Assembly (NCBI GenBank): GCA_937916485.1
Contig: CALFSV010000233.1
Coordinates: forward strand, 1 to 55,903
Reading direction: 5' to 3'
Length of the DNA: 55,903 nucleotides
From: an uncultured Paracoccaceae bacterium
GTDB lineage: Bacteria; Pseudomonadota; Alphaproteobacteria; Rhodobacterales; Rhodobacteraceae
Shown: in pieces, positions 17,707 to 26,610 of the stretch
Layout of the letters: the number at the start of each line of letters is the position of its first letter
Numbering within the stretch: position 1 is the first letter of the stretch
Translations under genes and position numbers: made by a program
The notes under the pieces: generated by a model
Databases searched by the model: none
Told to the model about the DNA's origin: nothing
What the model saw: the letters and a program-made list of their open reading frames with translations, nothing else

Positions 17707-17947
17707 CTCGTTTCCTCTTCAGTTAGTCGCAAGGATTCATGACGGCAAAGCAATTTGCTTTGGTCGCAGATGAGTCGCAGCGATGGGAATTGATGAATTG
17801 GTATAATCGGTCAGTGCTTTAGGAGATCGGACAAAGACGCCCGGCAGGTTCTTTTGGCAAGGATGACCAATGACTCTCATCCCCTCCATTTCGCCTTACA
17901 CGACCCGTAGTTGTCAATGATCCTGTGCAGGTTGTTTTTGGCAACAG
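17707..17947. promoter_or_regulatory. Upstream region of hpf, with a 17-bp palindrome at 17746-17762
   Basis: This 241-base gap lies between lptB (whose stop is at 17948) and hpf, both read leftward, so it should carry the hpf-ptsN promoter. It contains the palindrome CAAAGCAA-T-TTGCTTTG (17746-17762), about 40 bases before the hpf start. No sigma-54 promoter (TGGCAC-N5-TTGC) with good fit was found. Nothing else is recognised. Confidence 0.4.
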
Positions 17948-18712
17948 TCAGTTCACACGAAAGGTCTGTCCCAGATAGACCCTGCGCACGTTCTCATCGC
18001 GGATCACCTCATCCGCGGTGCCGGACATCAGGACCTTGCCGTCGTGCAGGATATAAGCGCGATCTACGATTTCGAGGGTCTCGCGCACATTGTGATCGGT
18101 GATCAGCACGCCAATGCCCCGGTCGCTCAGGTCGGATACCAGTGATCTGATTTCGCCAACCGCGATTGGATCGACGCCAGCGAATGGTTCGTCCAGCAGG
18201 ACATACCTTGGCCCGGCGGCGAGGCATCGGGCAATCTCGACCCGGCGCCGTTCACCGCCCGACAGGGCAAGCGCGGGCGCGCGACGCAGATGCTCGATGG
18301 CGAATTCGGACAACAGTTCTTCCAGCCGCTCGCGCCGGGTGCTGTGATCTGGTTCGGCAATCTCAAGAATCGACAGGATGTTGTTTTCAACAGAAAGTCC
18401 GCGAAAGATCGACATTTCCTGGGGCAGGTAGCCAATACCAAGCCGCGCCCTGCGATACATCGGTAGCAAAGTCGCGTCGCGGCCATCGACCATAACCTGG
18501 CCACCTTCTGGCATAACCAGCCCTGCGATGGCGTAAAAGCAGGTCGTCTTGCCCGACCCGTTGGGGCCAAGCAGGGCGACAACTTCGCCTCGGTCAAGCG
18601 ACAGGCTGACGTCGCGGATCACCGGCCTCTTGCGATAGCTTTTGGAAAGGTTGGTGACCCTTAGGCCCGCTTGGCCCTCGCGCACTGTAAGCATCGTGTT
18701 CTGGTCGGCCAT
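17948..18712 (-). CDS. lptB: LPS export ABC transporter ATPase LptB
   Basis: LptB is the cytoplasmic ATPase that, with LptF and LptG, pulls lipopolysaccharide from the inner membrane toward the LptC-LptA bridge. The 254-residue protein has the Walker A GPNGSGKTT (about 49-57), the signature LSGGERRRVEIARCLA, the Walker B YVLLDEPFAGVDP and the H-loop ITDHNVRETL, all as in LptB. The ATG at 18712 overlaps the lptA stop by one base (TGATG). Gene order rnd-lptC-lptA-lptB is usual in Rhodobacterales. Confidence 0.96.
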   Translation of the reverse strand: MADQNTMLTVREGQAGLRVTNLSKSYRKRPVIRDVSLSLDRGEVVALLGPNGSGKTTCFYAIAGLVMPEGGQVMVDGRDATLLPMYRRARLGIGYLPQEMSIFRGLSVENNILSILEIAEPDHSTRRERLEELLSEFAIEHLRRAPALALSGGERRRVEIARCLAAGPRYVLLDEPFAGVDPIAVGEIRSLVSDLSDRGIGVLITDHNVRETLEIVDRAYILHDGKVLMSGTADEVIRDENVRRVYLGQTFRVN

Positions 18713-19203
18713 CAATTGGCCCCTTGCTCGAACACCGTTCTGACCCGGCCATCCATGCGGGCTGTCCCTGTCTGAAGGTTCACGACCATGCTTTCGGCTG
18801 ACAGGGCGCTGTTCCCTTGGGTCAAAAGGACATCGCCAGTCAGCGTCAACTCTCCGGCAACAAGGTCGTAGATGGCATTCTGGGCCTCGGCCGCCTCGGT
18901 CTCGGTGGCAAATGTGACGCCGCCCGATGCTGTCAATCTTGCGATCTGGCCGGTCACTTCGTCATAGACAACCTCGACCGTTTCGGCCGAAACGCGCAGG
19001 CTTCCCTGCCCAATCAGAACACTGCCGCTGAAGGTGGCACTTCGGCTGTCCTGATCGACGGTCAACTGATCGGCCGTAATCTCGACCGGAGCGGTGGGAT
19101 CAGCGGTGATTCCGCCCAAGGCGATGTTGGTTTGCGCAGCGGCCTGAAACGGGATCAGCACCAGAAGGGCAAGCGCGGTCAGACGAGGCAACATCACGGT
19201 CAT
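18712..19203 (-). CDS. lptA: LPS transport periplasmic protein LptA
   Basis: LptA forms the periplasmic bridge that carries LPS to the outer membrane LptDE complex. The 163-residue protein has a signal peptide (hydrophobic core about residues 5-22, cleavage near AQT) and an OstA/LptA beta-jellyroll domain (about 38-155, with ITADQLTVDQDSRSATFSGS and LTGDVLLTQGNSALSAESM). It lies six bases after lptC and overlaps lptB. Confidence 0.93.
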   Translation of the reverse strand: MTVMLPRLTALALLVLIPFQAAAQTNIALGGITADPTAPVEITADQLTVDQDSRSATFSGSVLIGQGSLRVSAETVEVVYDEVTGQIARLTASGGVTFATETEAAEAQNAIYDLVAGELTLTGDVLLTQGNSALSAESMVVNLQTGTARMDGRVRTVFEQGAN

Positions 19204-19209
19204 AGGTCC

Positions 19210-19809
19210 TTATGGTTGGGGCTGGTATAGCAGGCGGACACCGCCATTGAAAACCATCTGCGATCCCTCCCCCGACTGGGAGGTCGAAAGGACGAGACCG
19301 CCTGCACTGAATTCTCCGTAAGGTGCCTGCGCTTCAAGCGCGCCCATCGAAGTCACGGTTCCGCTGTCGAGGTCAGCGACAAGGCCTGCGGTCTCCAGGA
19401 CATAGCCGCTTGAAGTTGTGACGCGGGCAAGGCCTGTCAGACGGGCGATCTTGCTACGCGGTTCGATCTGCCCTTGTCCGGCTGTAATCTCGACCCGGCT
19501 TCCATCGGTCGCGTCGATGGTCGCCCGTATGGTACTGACGCTGAATGAATCCCGCTGACCAAGATCGGGCCTGATCTCGTTGGCGTTGATCGAAATGACA
19601 GAGCCGTCGTCAGCAATCCCGGCAAAGTGCGGATCGCCGATCCTTGGGTCGATGGCAATCGCCTCGATCTCGGCGAAAGGGATCGCAGGGTCTGGCTCCG
19701 GCCCGTTGGCAAAAAGGAACATGGTCGACAAAAGGGCAAGGGCACCCAGCGGCAAAAGCACTTTCAGCCCCGCCACGAAATGAGAGTAAAGGTTCCCTTG
19801 CCTGTCCAT
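19210..19809 (-). CDS. lptC: LPS export protein LptC
   Basis: LptC is a bitopic inner-membrane protein that passes LPS from LptBFG to LptA. The 199-residue sequence has one membrane anchor (about residues 14-32, LLPLGALALLSTMFLF) followed by a periplasmic jellyroll domain. The ATG at 19809 overlaps the rnd stop (TGATG) and is preferred to the TTG one codon earlier. Sequence conservation in LptC is low; the position between rnd and lptA supports the call. Confidence 0.9.
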   Translation of the reverse strand: MDRQGNLYSHFVAGLKVLLPLGALALLSTMFLFANGPEPDPAIPFAEIEAIAIDPRIGDPHFAGIADDGSVISINANEIRPDLGQRDSFSVSTIRATIDATDGSRVEITAGQGQIEPRSKIARLTGLARVTTSSGYVLETAGLVADLDSGTVTSMGALEAQAPYGEFSAGGLVLSTSQSGEGSQMVFNGGVRLLYQPQP

Positions 19810-20420
19810 CAATGCGCGAAGATGTCCATTTCAGGCCAACCCGCCAGATCCAGCTTGGATCGGGTAGGCAGGAACTCGAAACAGGCCTGCGCCATTTCAG
19901 TGCGGCCTTCGCGGGCGAGCATTGCGTCTAGCGCAAGACGCAACTTGTGTAGGAACAGGACATCGGATGCAGCATAGTCAAGCTGTGCTGATGTCAGGGT
20001 TTCAGCGCCCCAGTCGCTTTGTTGCTGATGCTTTGAGATGTCGATGCCGCAGAGATCGTTCAAAAGGTACTTCAGCCCGTGCCGGTCGGTGAAGGTCCGG
20101 ACAAGTTTGGACGCGATCTTGGTGCAGTATACCGGTGCAGCCAGCGCCCCGAAGGCATTGTAAAGCGCTGCAATATCGAACCGGCCAAAGTGAAACAGCT
20201 TGAGGACGTTCGGATCTGTCAACATAGCGCAAAGGTTCGGCGCCTCGGTCTGGCCGATGGCCACCTGAACAAGATGGCAGTCACCGTCGCCGCCCGACAT
20301 CTGGATCAGGCACAGCCGGTCCCGGTGGGGGTTCAGCCCCATGGTTTCGCAATCAATCGCGACAATGGGCCCAAGGTTCAGGCCATCGGGGAGATCGCCG
20401 TGATAAAGGTGATTGGCCAT
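19809..20420 (-). CDS. rnd: Short ribonuclease D (DEDD 3'-5' exonuclease)
   Basis: RNase D trims 3' ends of RNAs such as tRNA precursors. This 203-residue form contains only the DEDD exonuclease domain: IDCETMGLNPHRD (residues 23-35, first Asp-Glu pair), FHFGRFDIAALYNAFG (second Asp region) and LDYAASDVLFLHKL (the Tyr-x3-Asp motif). The HRDC domains of E. coli RNase D are missing, which is the common situation in alphaproteobacteria. It is the first gene of the rnd-lptCAB unit. Confidence 0.92.
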   Translation of the reverse strand: MANHLYHGDLPDGLNLGPIVAIDCETMGLNPHRDRLCLIQMSGGDGDCHLVQVAIGQTEAPNLCAMLTDPNVLKLFHFGRFDIAALYNAFGALAAPVYCTKIASKLVRTFTDRHGLKYLLNDLCGIDISKHQQQSDWGAETLTSAQLDYAASDVLFLHKLRLALDAMLAREGRTEMAQACFEFLPTRSKLDLAGWPEMDIFAH

Positions 20421-20552
20421 GCTGTGCTTTCTTCTTCAGGACAAGGGACGGATGCATTGGGGACCGAGTGGCTTGAGTCTGCGCCGCTTGTCAATGTTCA
20501 GGCAGGCCAGAGATAGGGTGACGGGACGTATCATACCAGTCTTCGCGGGATT

Positions 20553-21407
20553 TCAGCCCAGCAAGATCGTGCGGATCAGGTCCGCGATCTGGGCCGGGTC
20601 CTCTTCGTGGGCCAGATGCCCAAGGCCGGGCAGTTCGACAACCGTTGCATTGGGCAGGATGCGGGCGGCGTCACGGCTTGTCTTTGGGGGCACGGCCAGA
20701 TCGTTGGCCCCAACGATCAGGTGAACCGGGCAAGGGATGTCGCCAAGCCGGCTTAGCAGTCCATCCAGCGACCATTGCGCCATCATGGCAAGGGTCGCAT
20801 CCACATGAGTCCGGTCGGTGGCAAGCCTGCGGTAAAGGGTGATCCCCTCTTCATCAAGCTTTGACCCTGTCCCCTTGATCAGGTTCCGCACGCTGGATTC
20901 GGTGGCTGCTGCCGTAAACAGGCTTGCCGAAAACGGGTTCAGGGCCAAAACCTTAGCCAGCATGGGAAACAACCAGCCTGCGACCCCTTTGAAGTTGCTG
21001 AGGGCTGGGTTCAGCCCGATCACGCAGCCATCCGGGACCGCACCCAATTCGGCGAGGCGCAGGGCGATGGCACCACCAGCCGAATGGCCGATGAGGGCGC
21101 GGGGGGCCCAGCCGTTGTCACGGATCAAGGCCAACACATCCTCAGCCATAGCATCCAGCCCATAGCGGCTGCGCGATCCGGCTTGGGTCAGCCCCTGACC
21201 GGGCAGGTCGATGGATACGACGTGATAGGATTGGGCAAGCAGAGGGAACAGACCCCTCCAGCTTTGGGTGGCACCGCCTGCTCCGTGGATCAGGATCAGG
21301 GTCTCGCCTTCCCCTGCCTCCTGAATGTGCCAGCGGTGGGGGCGCAGCAGTTGCATGCGCGAATGTTCGCGCAGGGGCCAGCCCTCGGCGTCCTGTGGCC
21401 AGCGCAC
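20553..21407 (-). CDS. bchO: BchO, alpha/beta hydrolase of magnesium chelatase operon
   Basis: BchO is found with the Mg-chelatase genes bchD and bchI and is needed, by an unknown step, for efficient insertion of Mg into protoporphyrin IX. The 284-residue protein has an alpha/beta-hydrolase fold: the oxyanion HGAGG (about 41-45), the nucleophile elbow GHSAGG and a late His in LGHLAHEEDP. The start is a GTG at 21407, three bases after bchD, and the N-terminal RWPQDAEGWP matches the expected beginning of the family. It is the last gene of the crtA-bchI-bchD-bchO unit. Confidence 0.92.
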   Translation of the reverse strand: MRWPQDAEGWPLREHSRMQLLRPHRWHIQEAGEGETLILIHGAGGATQSWRGLFPLLAQSYHVVSIDLPGQGLTQAGSRSRYGLDAMAEDVLALIRDNGWAPRALIGHSAGGAIALRLAELGAVPDGCVIGLNPALSNFKGVAGWLFPMLAKVLALNPFSASLFTAAATESSVRNLIKGTGSKLDEEGITLYRRLATDRTHVDATLAMMAQWSLDGLLSRLGDIPCPVHLIVGANDLAVPPKTSRDAARILPNATVVELPGLGHLAHEEDPAQIADLIRTILLG

Positions 21408-21410
21408 AGC

Positions 21411-23090
21411 CTAGCCCAAAACGTCAGAGACGGCCTGCGACAACCGTTCGGCATTGGCACGGGGCAAGGGCAGGTAGACCGCGCCTAGCGTCTGGGCGAG
21501 GCTTTCCAGCGCCTTTTCGGGCCGGTTTCCGGTGTCGATGACAACACCGTCCAGCCCTGCCATGCGCAATCCACGGGCAACGCGCTGGGCGTCTTCTGCA
21601 GCAAGCGGGCGGTTCGCCGTGCCGTCTAGGGCAATGTTGGCCCGTCCATCGGTCAGCAGGGCAAGGGTCGGTGTCAGCCCGCGCCGTCCGGCCTGATCGG
21701 CCATGTGCAGCGCGGCCTGAAGGCCGGCGGCCAGCGGGGTCCCGCCGCCTCCCGGCAGGCTGGCCAAACGCCGTTTGGTTTGCACAAGGCTGCGTGTCGG
21801 CGGTAAAAGAACCTCTGCGAAAGTGCCCCGGAACGCGACAAGTGCCACATGATCGCGGCGGGCGTAGGCCTGCGCCAACAGCAATTCGACCGCGCCCTTT
21901 GCCTCGGCCAGTCGGGCCAGCGCGGCAGAGCCTGAAGCGTCGACCGCAAAGATCAACAGCCGGTCGGACCGGTCCTCGTAGCGTTTGACCCGTATGTCCG
22001 AGGGGCGGATGTATAGGCCCGCTGATTTGGGGCTGGCCTGAGCCCGGATGGTCTGCCAAGGGGCCGCTGCCCGCAGGGTGCCAACGATGTCGATCCGTGC
22101 GCCATCTCCCAGCCGGCCGGGCCGTGAGGGCAGGGGCCTGCCCCGTCGGTTGCCCTTCTTCTTGGCCCCGGTCCCGCTGCCCTTGCCACGTCGCGCCTTT
22201 TGGGCTGCGATCCTTGCAAGCAGGTCGTCAGGGATAAGGGCGCGGACAGCCTCAAGCAGCAGTTCGTCCGGCAACTTAAGGCTGTCCTGATCCTGATCGT
22301 CGGGTGCATCGCTTTCGGACTCGGGGTCGGACGGTGGTGGCGGCTCTTCAGTTTCGTCCTCTTGCGGGGCGGGGAATTGGGTGGCTCGGTGCGACAGGAC
22401 AAGGGCGCATCCGGTTGCGATATCCTCATCCATAATCTCGGGCCGTCCTTCAAGCGCGGCGATCGCCCGTGCGGCGCGCAGGGCAAACAAGGCAGCCCGA
22501 CCAGAGCCAACGCCAAAATCGGCACAAAGGCCAACGATCCGCCCCAGATCCTCGGGTCCGGTCTGAACCGTTGCGAGCATGGCGCGAGCGTCTTCCAACT
22601 CTTCTGCGTCGGGGCCAAAGCCGGTGACGTCGCCCAGAGGCACGTCGTTCAGGTCAATGGCAAATGCCATCCGCTCGGCCAACGCGGCGGGGAGGGTTTC
22701 GTCGTCTTCGGACCCCTCATCAAGGGCGATCAGGCAATGCCCGCGCCCTTCGTCAAGGGTCAGGGCCAACCGGGCGGCCAGCTCTGATGTCGTCCGTTCG
22801 GCCATGGCCAGCACTAGGGCCGACGGGTCGGCCAGCAGGCCGCGTTCCGTCACGAAATGGCCCGACGATAGCGTGGCTGGCAAATCCAGCCCACCGTAGA
22901 GCGCCGAATCCGTCACCGCCGGATGCAGCCGGGTGCGGGGCAGCGGGATTGCGCCAAACATATCTGTCAGGGCATCGCGCACCGGACCCGAGCGGGCACG
23001 GATCGCCATGCCGCCCAACCCTTTTGGATCGATCGCCAGCAAGGCAAGGGCGGTGGTCGCCCGGCCAAAGGGGGTAGAGAGGTCAGCCAA
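21411..23090 (-). CDS. bchD: Magnesium chelatase subunit BchD
   Basis: BchD, with BchI and BchH, inserts Mg2+ into protoporphyrin IX, the first committed step to bacteriochlorophyll. The 559-residue protein has an inactive AAA+ N-terminal half, an acidic Pro-rich linker (EEPPPPSDPESESDAPDD) and a C-terminal von Willebrand A domain with the metal-site motif DASGSAALARL. The open frame runs to 23201, but residues before LADLSTPFGRATTALALLA merely copy bchI in another frame. I place the start at the TTG at 23090, giving an eight-base overlap with bchI. AGGAGG lies just before it but with only three bases of spacing, so the exact start is not settled. Confidence 0.93.
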   Translation of the reverse strand: MADLSTPFGRATTALALLAIDPKGLGGMAIRARSGPVRDALTDMFGAIPLPRTRLHPAVTDSALYGGLDLPATLSSGHFVTERGLLADPSALVLAMAERTTSELAARLALTLDEGRGHCLIALDEGSEDDETLPAALAERMAFAIDLNDVPLGDVTGFGPDAEELEDARAMLATVQTGPEDLGRIVGLCADFGVGSGRAALFALRAARAIAALEGRPEIMDEDIATGCALVLSHRATQFPAPQEDETEEPPPPSDPESESDAPDDQDQDSLKLPDELLLEAVRALIPDDLLARIAAQKARRGKGSGTGAKKKGNRRGRPLPSRPGRLGDGARIDIVGTLRAAAPWQTIRAQASPKSAGLYIRPSDIRVKRYEDRSDRLLIFAVDASGSAALARLAEAKGAVELLLAQAYARRDHVALVAFRGTFAEVLLPPTRSLVQTKRRLASLPGGGGTPLAAGLQAALHMADQAGRRGLTPTLALLTDGRANIALDGTANRPLAAEDAQRVARGLRMAGLDGVVIDTGNRPEKALESLAQTLGAVYLPLPRANAERLSQAVSDVLG

Positions 23091-24087
23091 GAACCTCCTC
23101 CACGATCCGCCCGACGCGGGCGCCGCTTCCGGCTTCGTCCAGTGGATCGCGACGCAGACGATGGCGCAAGGCCATGGCCGCAACGTCGCGCACATGGCCA
23201 CGGGTCAGTGCAGTGTCATCGCGCCATGCGGCATAGGCACGCGCGGCCTTGAGCAACGTCAGCTCGCCCCGCAGGCCGTCCGACCCCAAGGCAATGCACA
23301 ACTTGGCCACGTCGCGCAGGGAATCGTCCGTCGTGCCCAGCTTCTTCAGGGTCTGGCGCGATCGCAGGATCTGGTCGCGGATCGTTGCATCCTCGGCCTG
23401 CCAGCGCAGCATAAAGGTCGTGTACTCGGTCTCGTAGGCATCGCGGCGGCGAATGACCTCAATCCGCTCCTCGATATCCTTGGGCGATGCCACTTCGACC
23501 GACAGTCCAAAGCGGTCAAGCAGCTGTGGCCGCAATTCCCCTTCTTCGGGGTTGCCTGATCCGACCAGCACAAAGCGGGCCGGATGGCGGATCGACAGGC
23601 CCTCGCGTTCGACAACGTTTTCTCCCGACTGCGCCACGTCGAGCAGCAGGTCGACGATGTGATCCTCCAGCAGGTTGACCTCGTCGATATAAAGGTAGCC
23701 TCGGTTGGCGCGTGCCAGAAGGCCGGGCTGGAACGCCTTTTCCCCTCGGGTCAGCGCCCGTTCGATATCCAGCGCGCCGGTCACCCGGTCCTCGGTGACA
23801 CCAAGGGGCAGGTCCACGACAGGTGTCGCAATTTCCTGCGTTTGCTTGGTCGTGATCCCGGCCCATTCGGGCACGCCCGCCGGAGTTTCCGAGTTGATGG
23901 GACACCCCTTCACGGCCGTGATCGGGGGCAGAAGTGCAGCAAGTGCCCGCACGGCTGTGGATTTGCCGGTTCCCCGATCCCCAAAGACCAGAACCCCCCC
24001 GATAGAGGGATCAATGGCGGTAAGGATCATGGCCCGCTTCATTTCGGCCTGGCCGACGATAGCTGAGAAGGGAAAGGGGTGTTTCAT
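23083..24087 (-). CDS. bchI: Magnesium chelatase ATPase subunit BchI
   Basis: BchI is the AAA+ motor subunit of Mg chelatase. The 334-residue length is typical. Motifs in order: FPFSAIVGQAEMKRAMIL, the Walker A GDRGTGKST (about 35-43), the Walker B LYIDEVNLLEDHIVDLLLD, the sensor region FVLVGSGNPEEGELRPQLLD and the arginine finger region DRFGL. It overlaps crtA upstream (ATGA) and bchD downstream. Confidence 0.98.
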   Translation of the reverse strand: MKHPFPFSAIVGQAEMKRAMILTAIDPSIGGVLVFGDRGTGKSTAVRALAALLPPITAVKGCPINSETPAGVPEWAGITTKQTQEIATPVVDLPLGVTEDRVTGALDIERALTRGEKAFQPGLLARANRGYLYIDEVNLLEDHIVDLLLDVAQSGENVVEREGLSIRHPARFVLVGSGNPEEGELRPQLLDRFGLSVEVASPKDIEERIEVIRRRDAYETEYTTFMLRWQAEDATIRDQILRSRQTLKKLGTTDDSLRDVAKLCIALGSDGLRGELTLLKAARAYAAWRDDTALTRGHVRDVAAMALRHRLRRDPLDEAGSGARVGRIVEEVLG

Positions 24088-24791
24088 GCGGCGTCTTTCA
24101 ATCGATCAAGTGGAGAGCGCCCGGCCCATGAGCCCATATCGGACTGCACGGCAAAGCGGGCATAAAGTTCTTCGCGAAACCAGCCTTCCTCGCGGACGGC
24201 TTTGATCGCCTCGGCATGTGGCCCGGTCCGGGCAAAGGCGGCCATAGCGGCCTCGGATGGCCAGATGGAAAAGGTGACCTGGTGCAACAGGGGCACCTCG
24301 CCGATTCCGATCTTGAAGGCGACGTTCGTATCCTTGCCGATCATGGCAGAGATATCGGGCACGCGTCCCCAAAATCGTGTGGCGATCGAGGGCCGGACCG
24401 TGGCCCGGGTCAATGCCGCGAGGGGGCCGTTGGTGGCGGGGGTCCCGACTTTGAACGGCGTCTTTCCGGCCCAATGTCCGCGTGACGACGTTGGGGTAAG
24501 GAACACCGTCCAATCTTCGACCGCTTTGGTCCGGTAACCGGCAAAGACCTTCGCCTCTGCAACCCGCGCCCGCGCCGTCGCCTCATCCGGCCATGTGGCC
24601 AGGATCGCGTAGACGGCGGTATTAGGAACGGGGGTAAACCCTTCGCCGGTGCCCGATCCACACAACTTCCAGAACCCGATGTCCGGGGTGCGGCCCAGAG
24701 GGAGCCGTGCTGCCCCCATCTGGGTCAACGCCCAAAGGCGAGCGCCGAGGCCCGCAAAGCGAAAGAACGAAAGGCTGACGGTTTGGGTCAC
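24084..24791 (-). CDS. crtA: Spheroidene monooxygenase CrtA
   Basis: CrtA oxidises spheroidene to spheroidenone, the keto-carotenoid made under oxygen. The 235-residue protein matches the family in length and in the segments LSFFRFAGLGARLWALTQMG, GFWKLCGSGTGEGFTPVPN and EGWFREELYARF. The start is a GTG at 24791, 19 bases from a PpsR box (24811-24828). It is the first gene of the crtA-bchIDO unit and is divergent from crtI. Its presence predicts a pink to red colour in aerobic cells. Confidence 0.95.
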   Translation of the reverse strand: MTQTVSLSFFRFAGLGARLWALTQMGAARLPLGRTPDIGFWKLCGSGTGEGFTPVPNTAVYAILATWPDEATARARVAEAKVFAGYRTKAVEDWTVFLTPTSSRGHWAGKTPFKVGTPATNGPLAALTRATVRPSIATRFWGRVPDISAMIGKDTNVAFKIGIGEVPLLHQVTFSIWPSEAAMAAFARTGPHAEAIKAVREEGWFREELYARFAVQSDMGSWAGRSPLDRLKDAA

Positions 24792-24810
24792 GAGTCAGAA
24801 AGTCCAATAG

Positions 24811-24828
24811 TGTCAACTTATCCTGACA
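24811..24828. promoter_or_regulatory. PpsR/CrtJ box before crtA
   Basis: TGTCAACTTATCCTGACA, an exact TGT-N12-ACA palindrome. It lies 19 bases from the crtA GTG and 209 bases from the matching box next to crtI. Known: PpsR/CrtJ represses crt and bch genes under oxygen from such sites, cooperatively when paired. Confidence 0.88.
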
Positions 24829-25019
24829 CATGGCTCCCGCTTTGGAAAGGTACTAGCGTCCCGGTCAAATTCATTCGCGTGACGGCAGGATCAGTCGCGC
24901 AGATTCCGTGTTTTCTTTGTTGGGCGTTGATGCACGGGCCGCTATGGCTCGACCCCGGTCCAGCCAACCTATTCAAGGTGGTTCGAACTTTGGATGGGAC
25001 CCCGGCCCATTTCTAAGAT

Positions 25020-25037
25020 TGTCAACTTAGATTGACA
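25020..25037. promoter_or_regulatory. PpsR/CrtJ box before crtI
   Basis: TGTCAACTTAGATTGACA, an exact TGT-N12-ACA palindrome, 16 bases before the crtI ATG. The rest of the 262-base crtA-crtI gap shows no gene. The two boxes share the left half TGTCAACTTA. Confidence 0.88.
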
Positions 25038-25053
25038 CCGCTATCGTTTGGGC

Positions 25054-26610
25054 ATGATGACACATCCCTTTCCTATCGCGCGTCCACATGACGCCATCGT
25101 CGTTGGTGCAGGCCTTGGTGGATTGGCGGCAGCGATGCGGCTTGGTGCCAAGGGATATGCAGTTACGGTCATTGACCGTCTGGATCGTGCCGGTGGGCGC
25201 GGATCATCCGTGACCGAGAATGGCCATCGATTCGATCTGGGTCCGACCATTGTAACCGTGCCCCAGGTCTTTAAAGAGCTTTGGTCAGAATGCGGCGAGG
25301 ACTTCCACAAGGATGTTGACCTGCGTCCGCTGGACCCATTCTACGAGATCCGCTGGCCCGATGGCAGCGTTTTTGCCGCGACCGGCGACACCGACCGCAT
25401 GGTCGAAGAGGTCGCACGGCTGAGCCCGCGGGACGTAAAGGGGTACAAAAGGTTTCTCAAGGACTCGGCCCGACGGTTCGTTGTGGGATTCGAGGGCATG
25501 GTAGACAAGCCGATGCACAAGTTCTGGAGCACCGGAAAGGTGATCCCCGAATTTGCCCTCTTGCGGGCTGACAAGTCGATTTTTGGTTTGGCCAAATCAC
25601 GGGTCAAGGACCCCCGGTTGCAGATGGCGCTGTCGTTTCACCCGCTGTTCATTGGCGGTGATCCGATGCATGTGACGTCCATTTACGCCCTCGTCAGCCA
25701 TCTCGAAAAGGAATACGGCGTTCACTACGCCATCGGCGGGGTTCAAGCGATTGCCGATGCCATGAAGGGTGTTGTCGAACGGCAAGGTGGACAGGTTCAC
25801 CTGAATACCGAAGTCGATGAGATCGTGGTCGAGAATGGCGCTGCCAAGGGCGTTCGTTTGACCGACGGAACGACGCTGGCTGCACCGCTCGTCGTGTCCA
25901 ACGCCGACGCCGGATTTACCTATGACCGACTTCTCAGGAACCATCCCCGAAAACGTTGGACGACAAAGAAGCTGGACAAGACCCGTTGGTCGATGGGCCT
26001 GTTTGTCTGGTACTTCGGCACGATGGGCACGGCCGAAATGTGGAAGGACGTTGGTCACCACACGATCCTGAGCGGGCCGCGCTATGAAGGTCTGCTGAAC
26101 GACATCTTCATCAAAGGCAAACTCGCCGATGACATGAGCCTTTATCTGCATCGGCCCTCTGTCACGGACCCGAACGTTGCCCCAAAGGGGGACGATACAT
26201 TCTACGCCCTGTCACCGGTTCCGCACCTTGGACACGATAACCCGGTGGACTGGCAGAAAATGTCGAAGGTCTATCAGGCCAAGGTTGCTGTCGTTCTGGA
26301 ACAGACCATCCCCGGCTTTCAGGACCACCTTTCGGCATCCATGATCTATACTCCCGAAGATTTCCGCGACCGCTATCTGTCGCCACATGGTTGTGGCTTT
26401 TCGATTGAGCCGCGCATTCTGCAATCTGCCTGGTTCCGTCCGCACAATGTCAGCGAAGAGGCCCGCGGGCTTTATCTGGTCGGGGCTGGAACGCATCCCG
26501 GTGCAGGTTTGCCCGGGGTAGTGTCCAGCGCCAAGGTTCTGGGCCGCATGGTGCCCGATGCGCCCACTTGGGTGGAAGAGCCGAAGGCGCCGAGGCTGGC
26601 TGCGGAATGA
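25054..26610 (+). CDS. crtI: Phytoene desaturase CrtI
   Basis: CrtI introduces three double bonds into phytoene to give neurosporene (or four to lycopene), the entry to the spheroidene pathway. The 518-residue flavoprotein has the N-terminal FAD-binding VVGAGLGGLAAAMRLGAKGY and the C-terminal GLYLVGAGTHPGAGLPGVVSSAK, the bacterial phytoene desaturase signature. The ATG at 25054 is chosen, with a second at 25057 and a TTG at 25048; no clear Shine-Dalgarno sequence precedes any of them. The PpsR box lies so close that the leader must be very short. The stop overlaps crtB (ATGA). Confidence 0.97.
   Translation: MMTHPFPIARPHDAIVVGAGLGGLAAAMRLGAKGYAVTVIDRLDRAGGRGSSVTENGHRFDLGPTIVTVPQVFKELWSECGEDFHKDVDLRPLDPFYEIRWPDGSVFAATGDTDRMVEEVARLSPRDVKGYKRFLKDSARRFVVGFEGMVDKPMHKFWSTGKVIPEFALLRADKSIFGLAKSRVKDPRLQMALSFHPLFIGGDPMHVTSIYALVSHLEKEYGVHYAIGGVQAIADAMKGVVERQGGQVHLNTEVDEIVVENGAAKGVRLTDGTTLAAPLVVSNADAGFTYDRLLRNHPRKRWTTKKLDKTRWSMGLFVWYFGTMGTAEMWKDVGHHTILSGPRYEGLLNDIFIKGKLADDMSLYLHRPSVTDPNVAPKGDDTFYALSPVPHLGHDNPVDWQKMSKVYQAKVAVVLEQTIPGFQDHLSASMIYTPEDFRDRYLSPHGCGFSIEPRILQSAWFRPHNVSEEARGLYLVGAGTHPGAGLPGVVSSAKVLGRMVPDAPTWVEEPKAPRLAAE

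Noticed and set aside
23091..23201. N-terminal extension of bchD
   Set aside because: These codons repeat bchI in another frame and match no BchD N-terminus.
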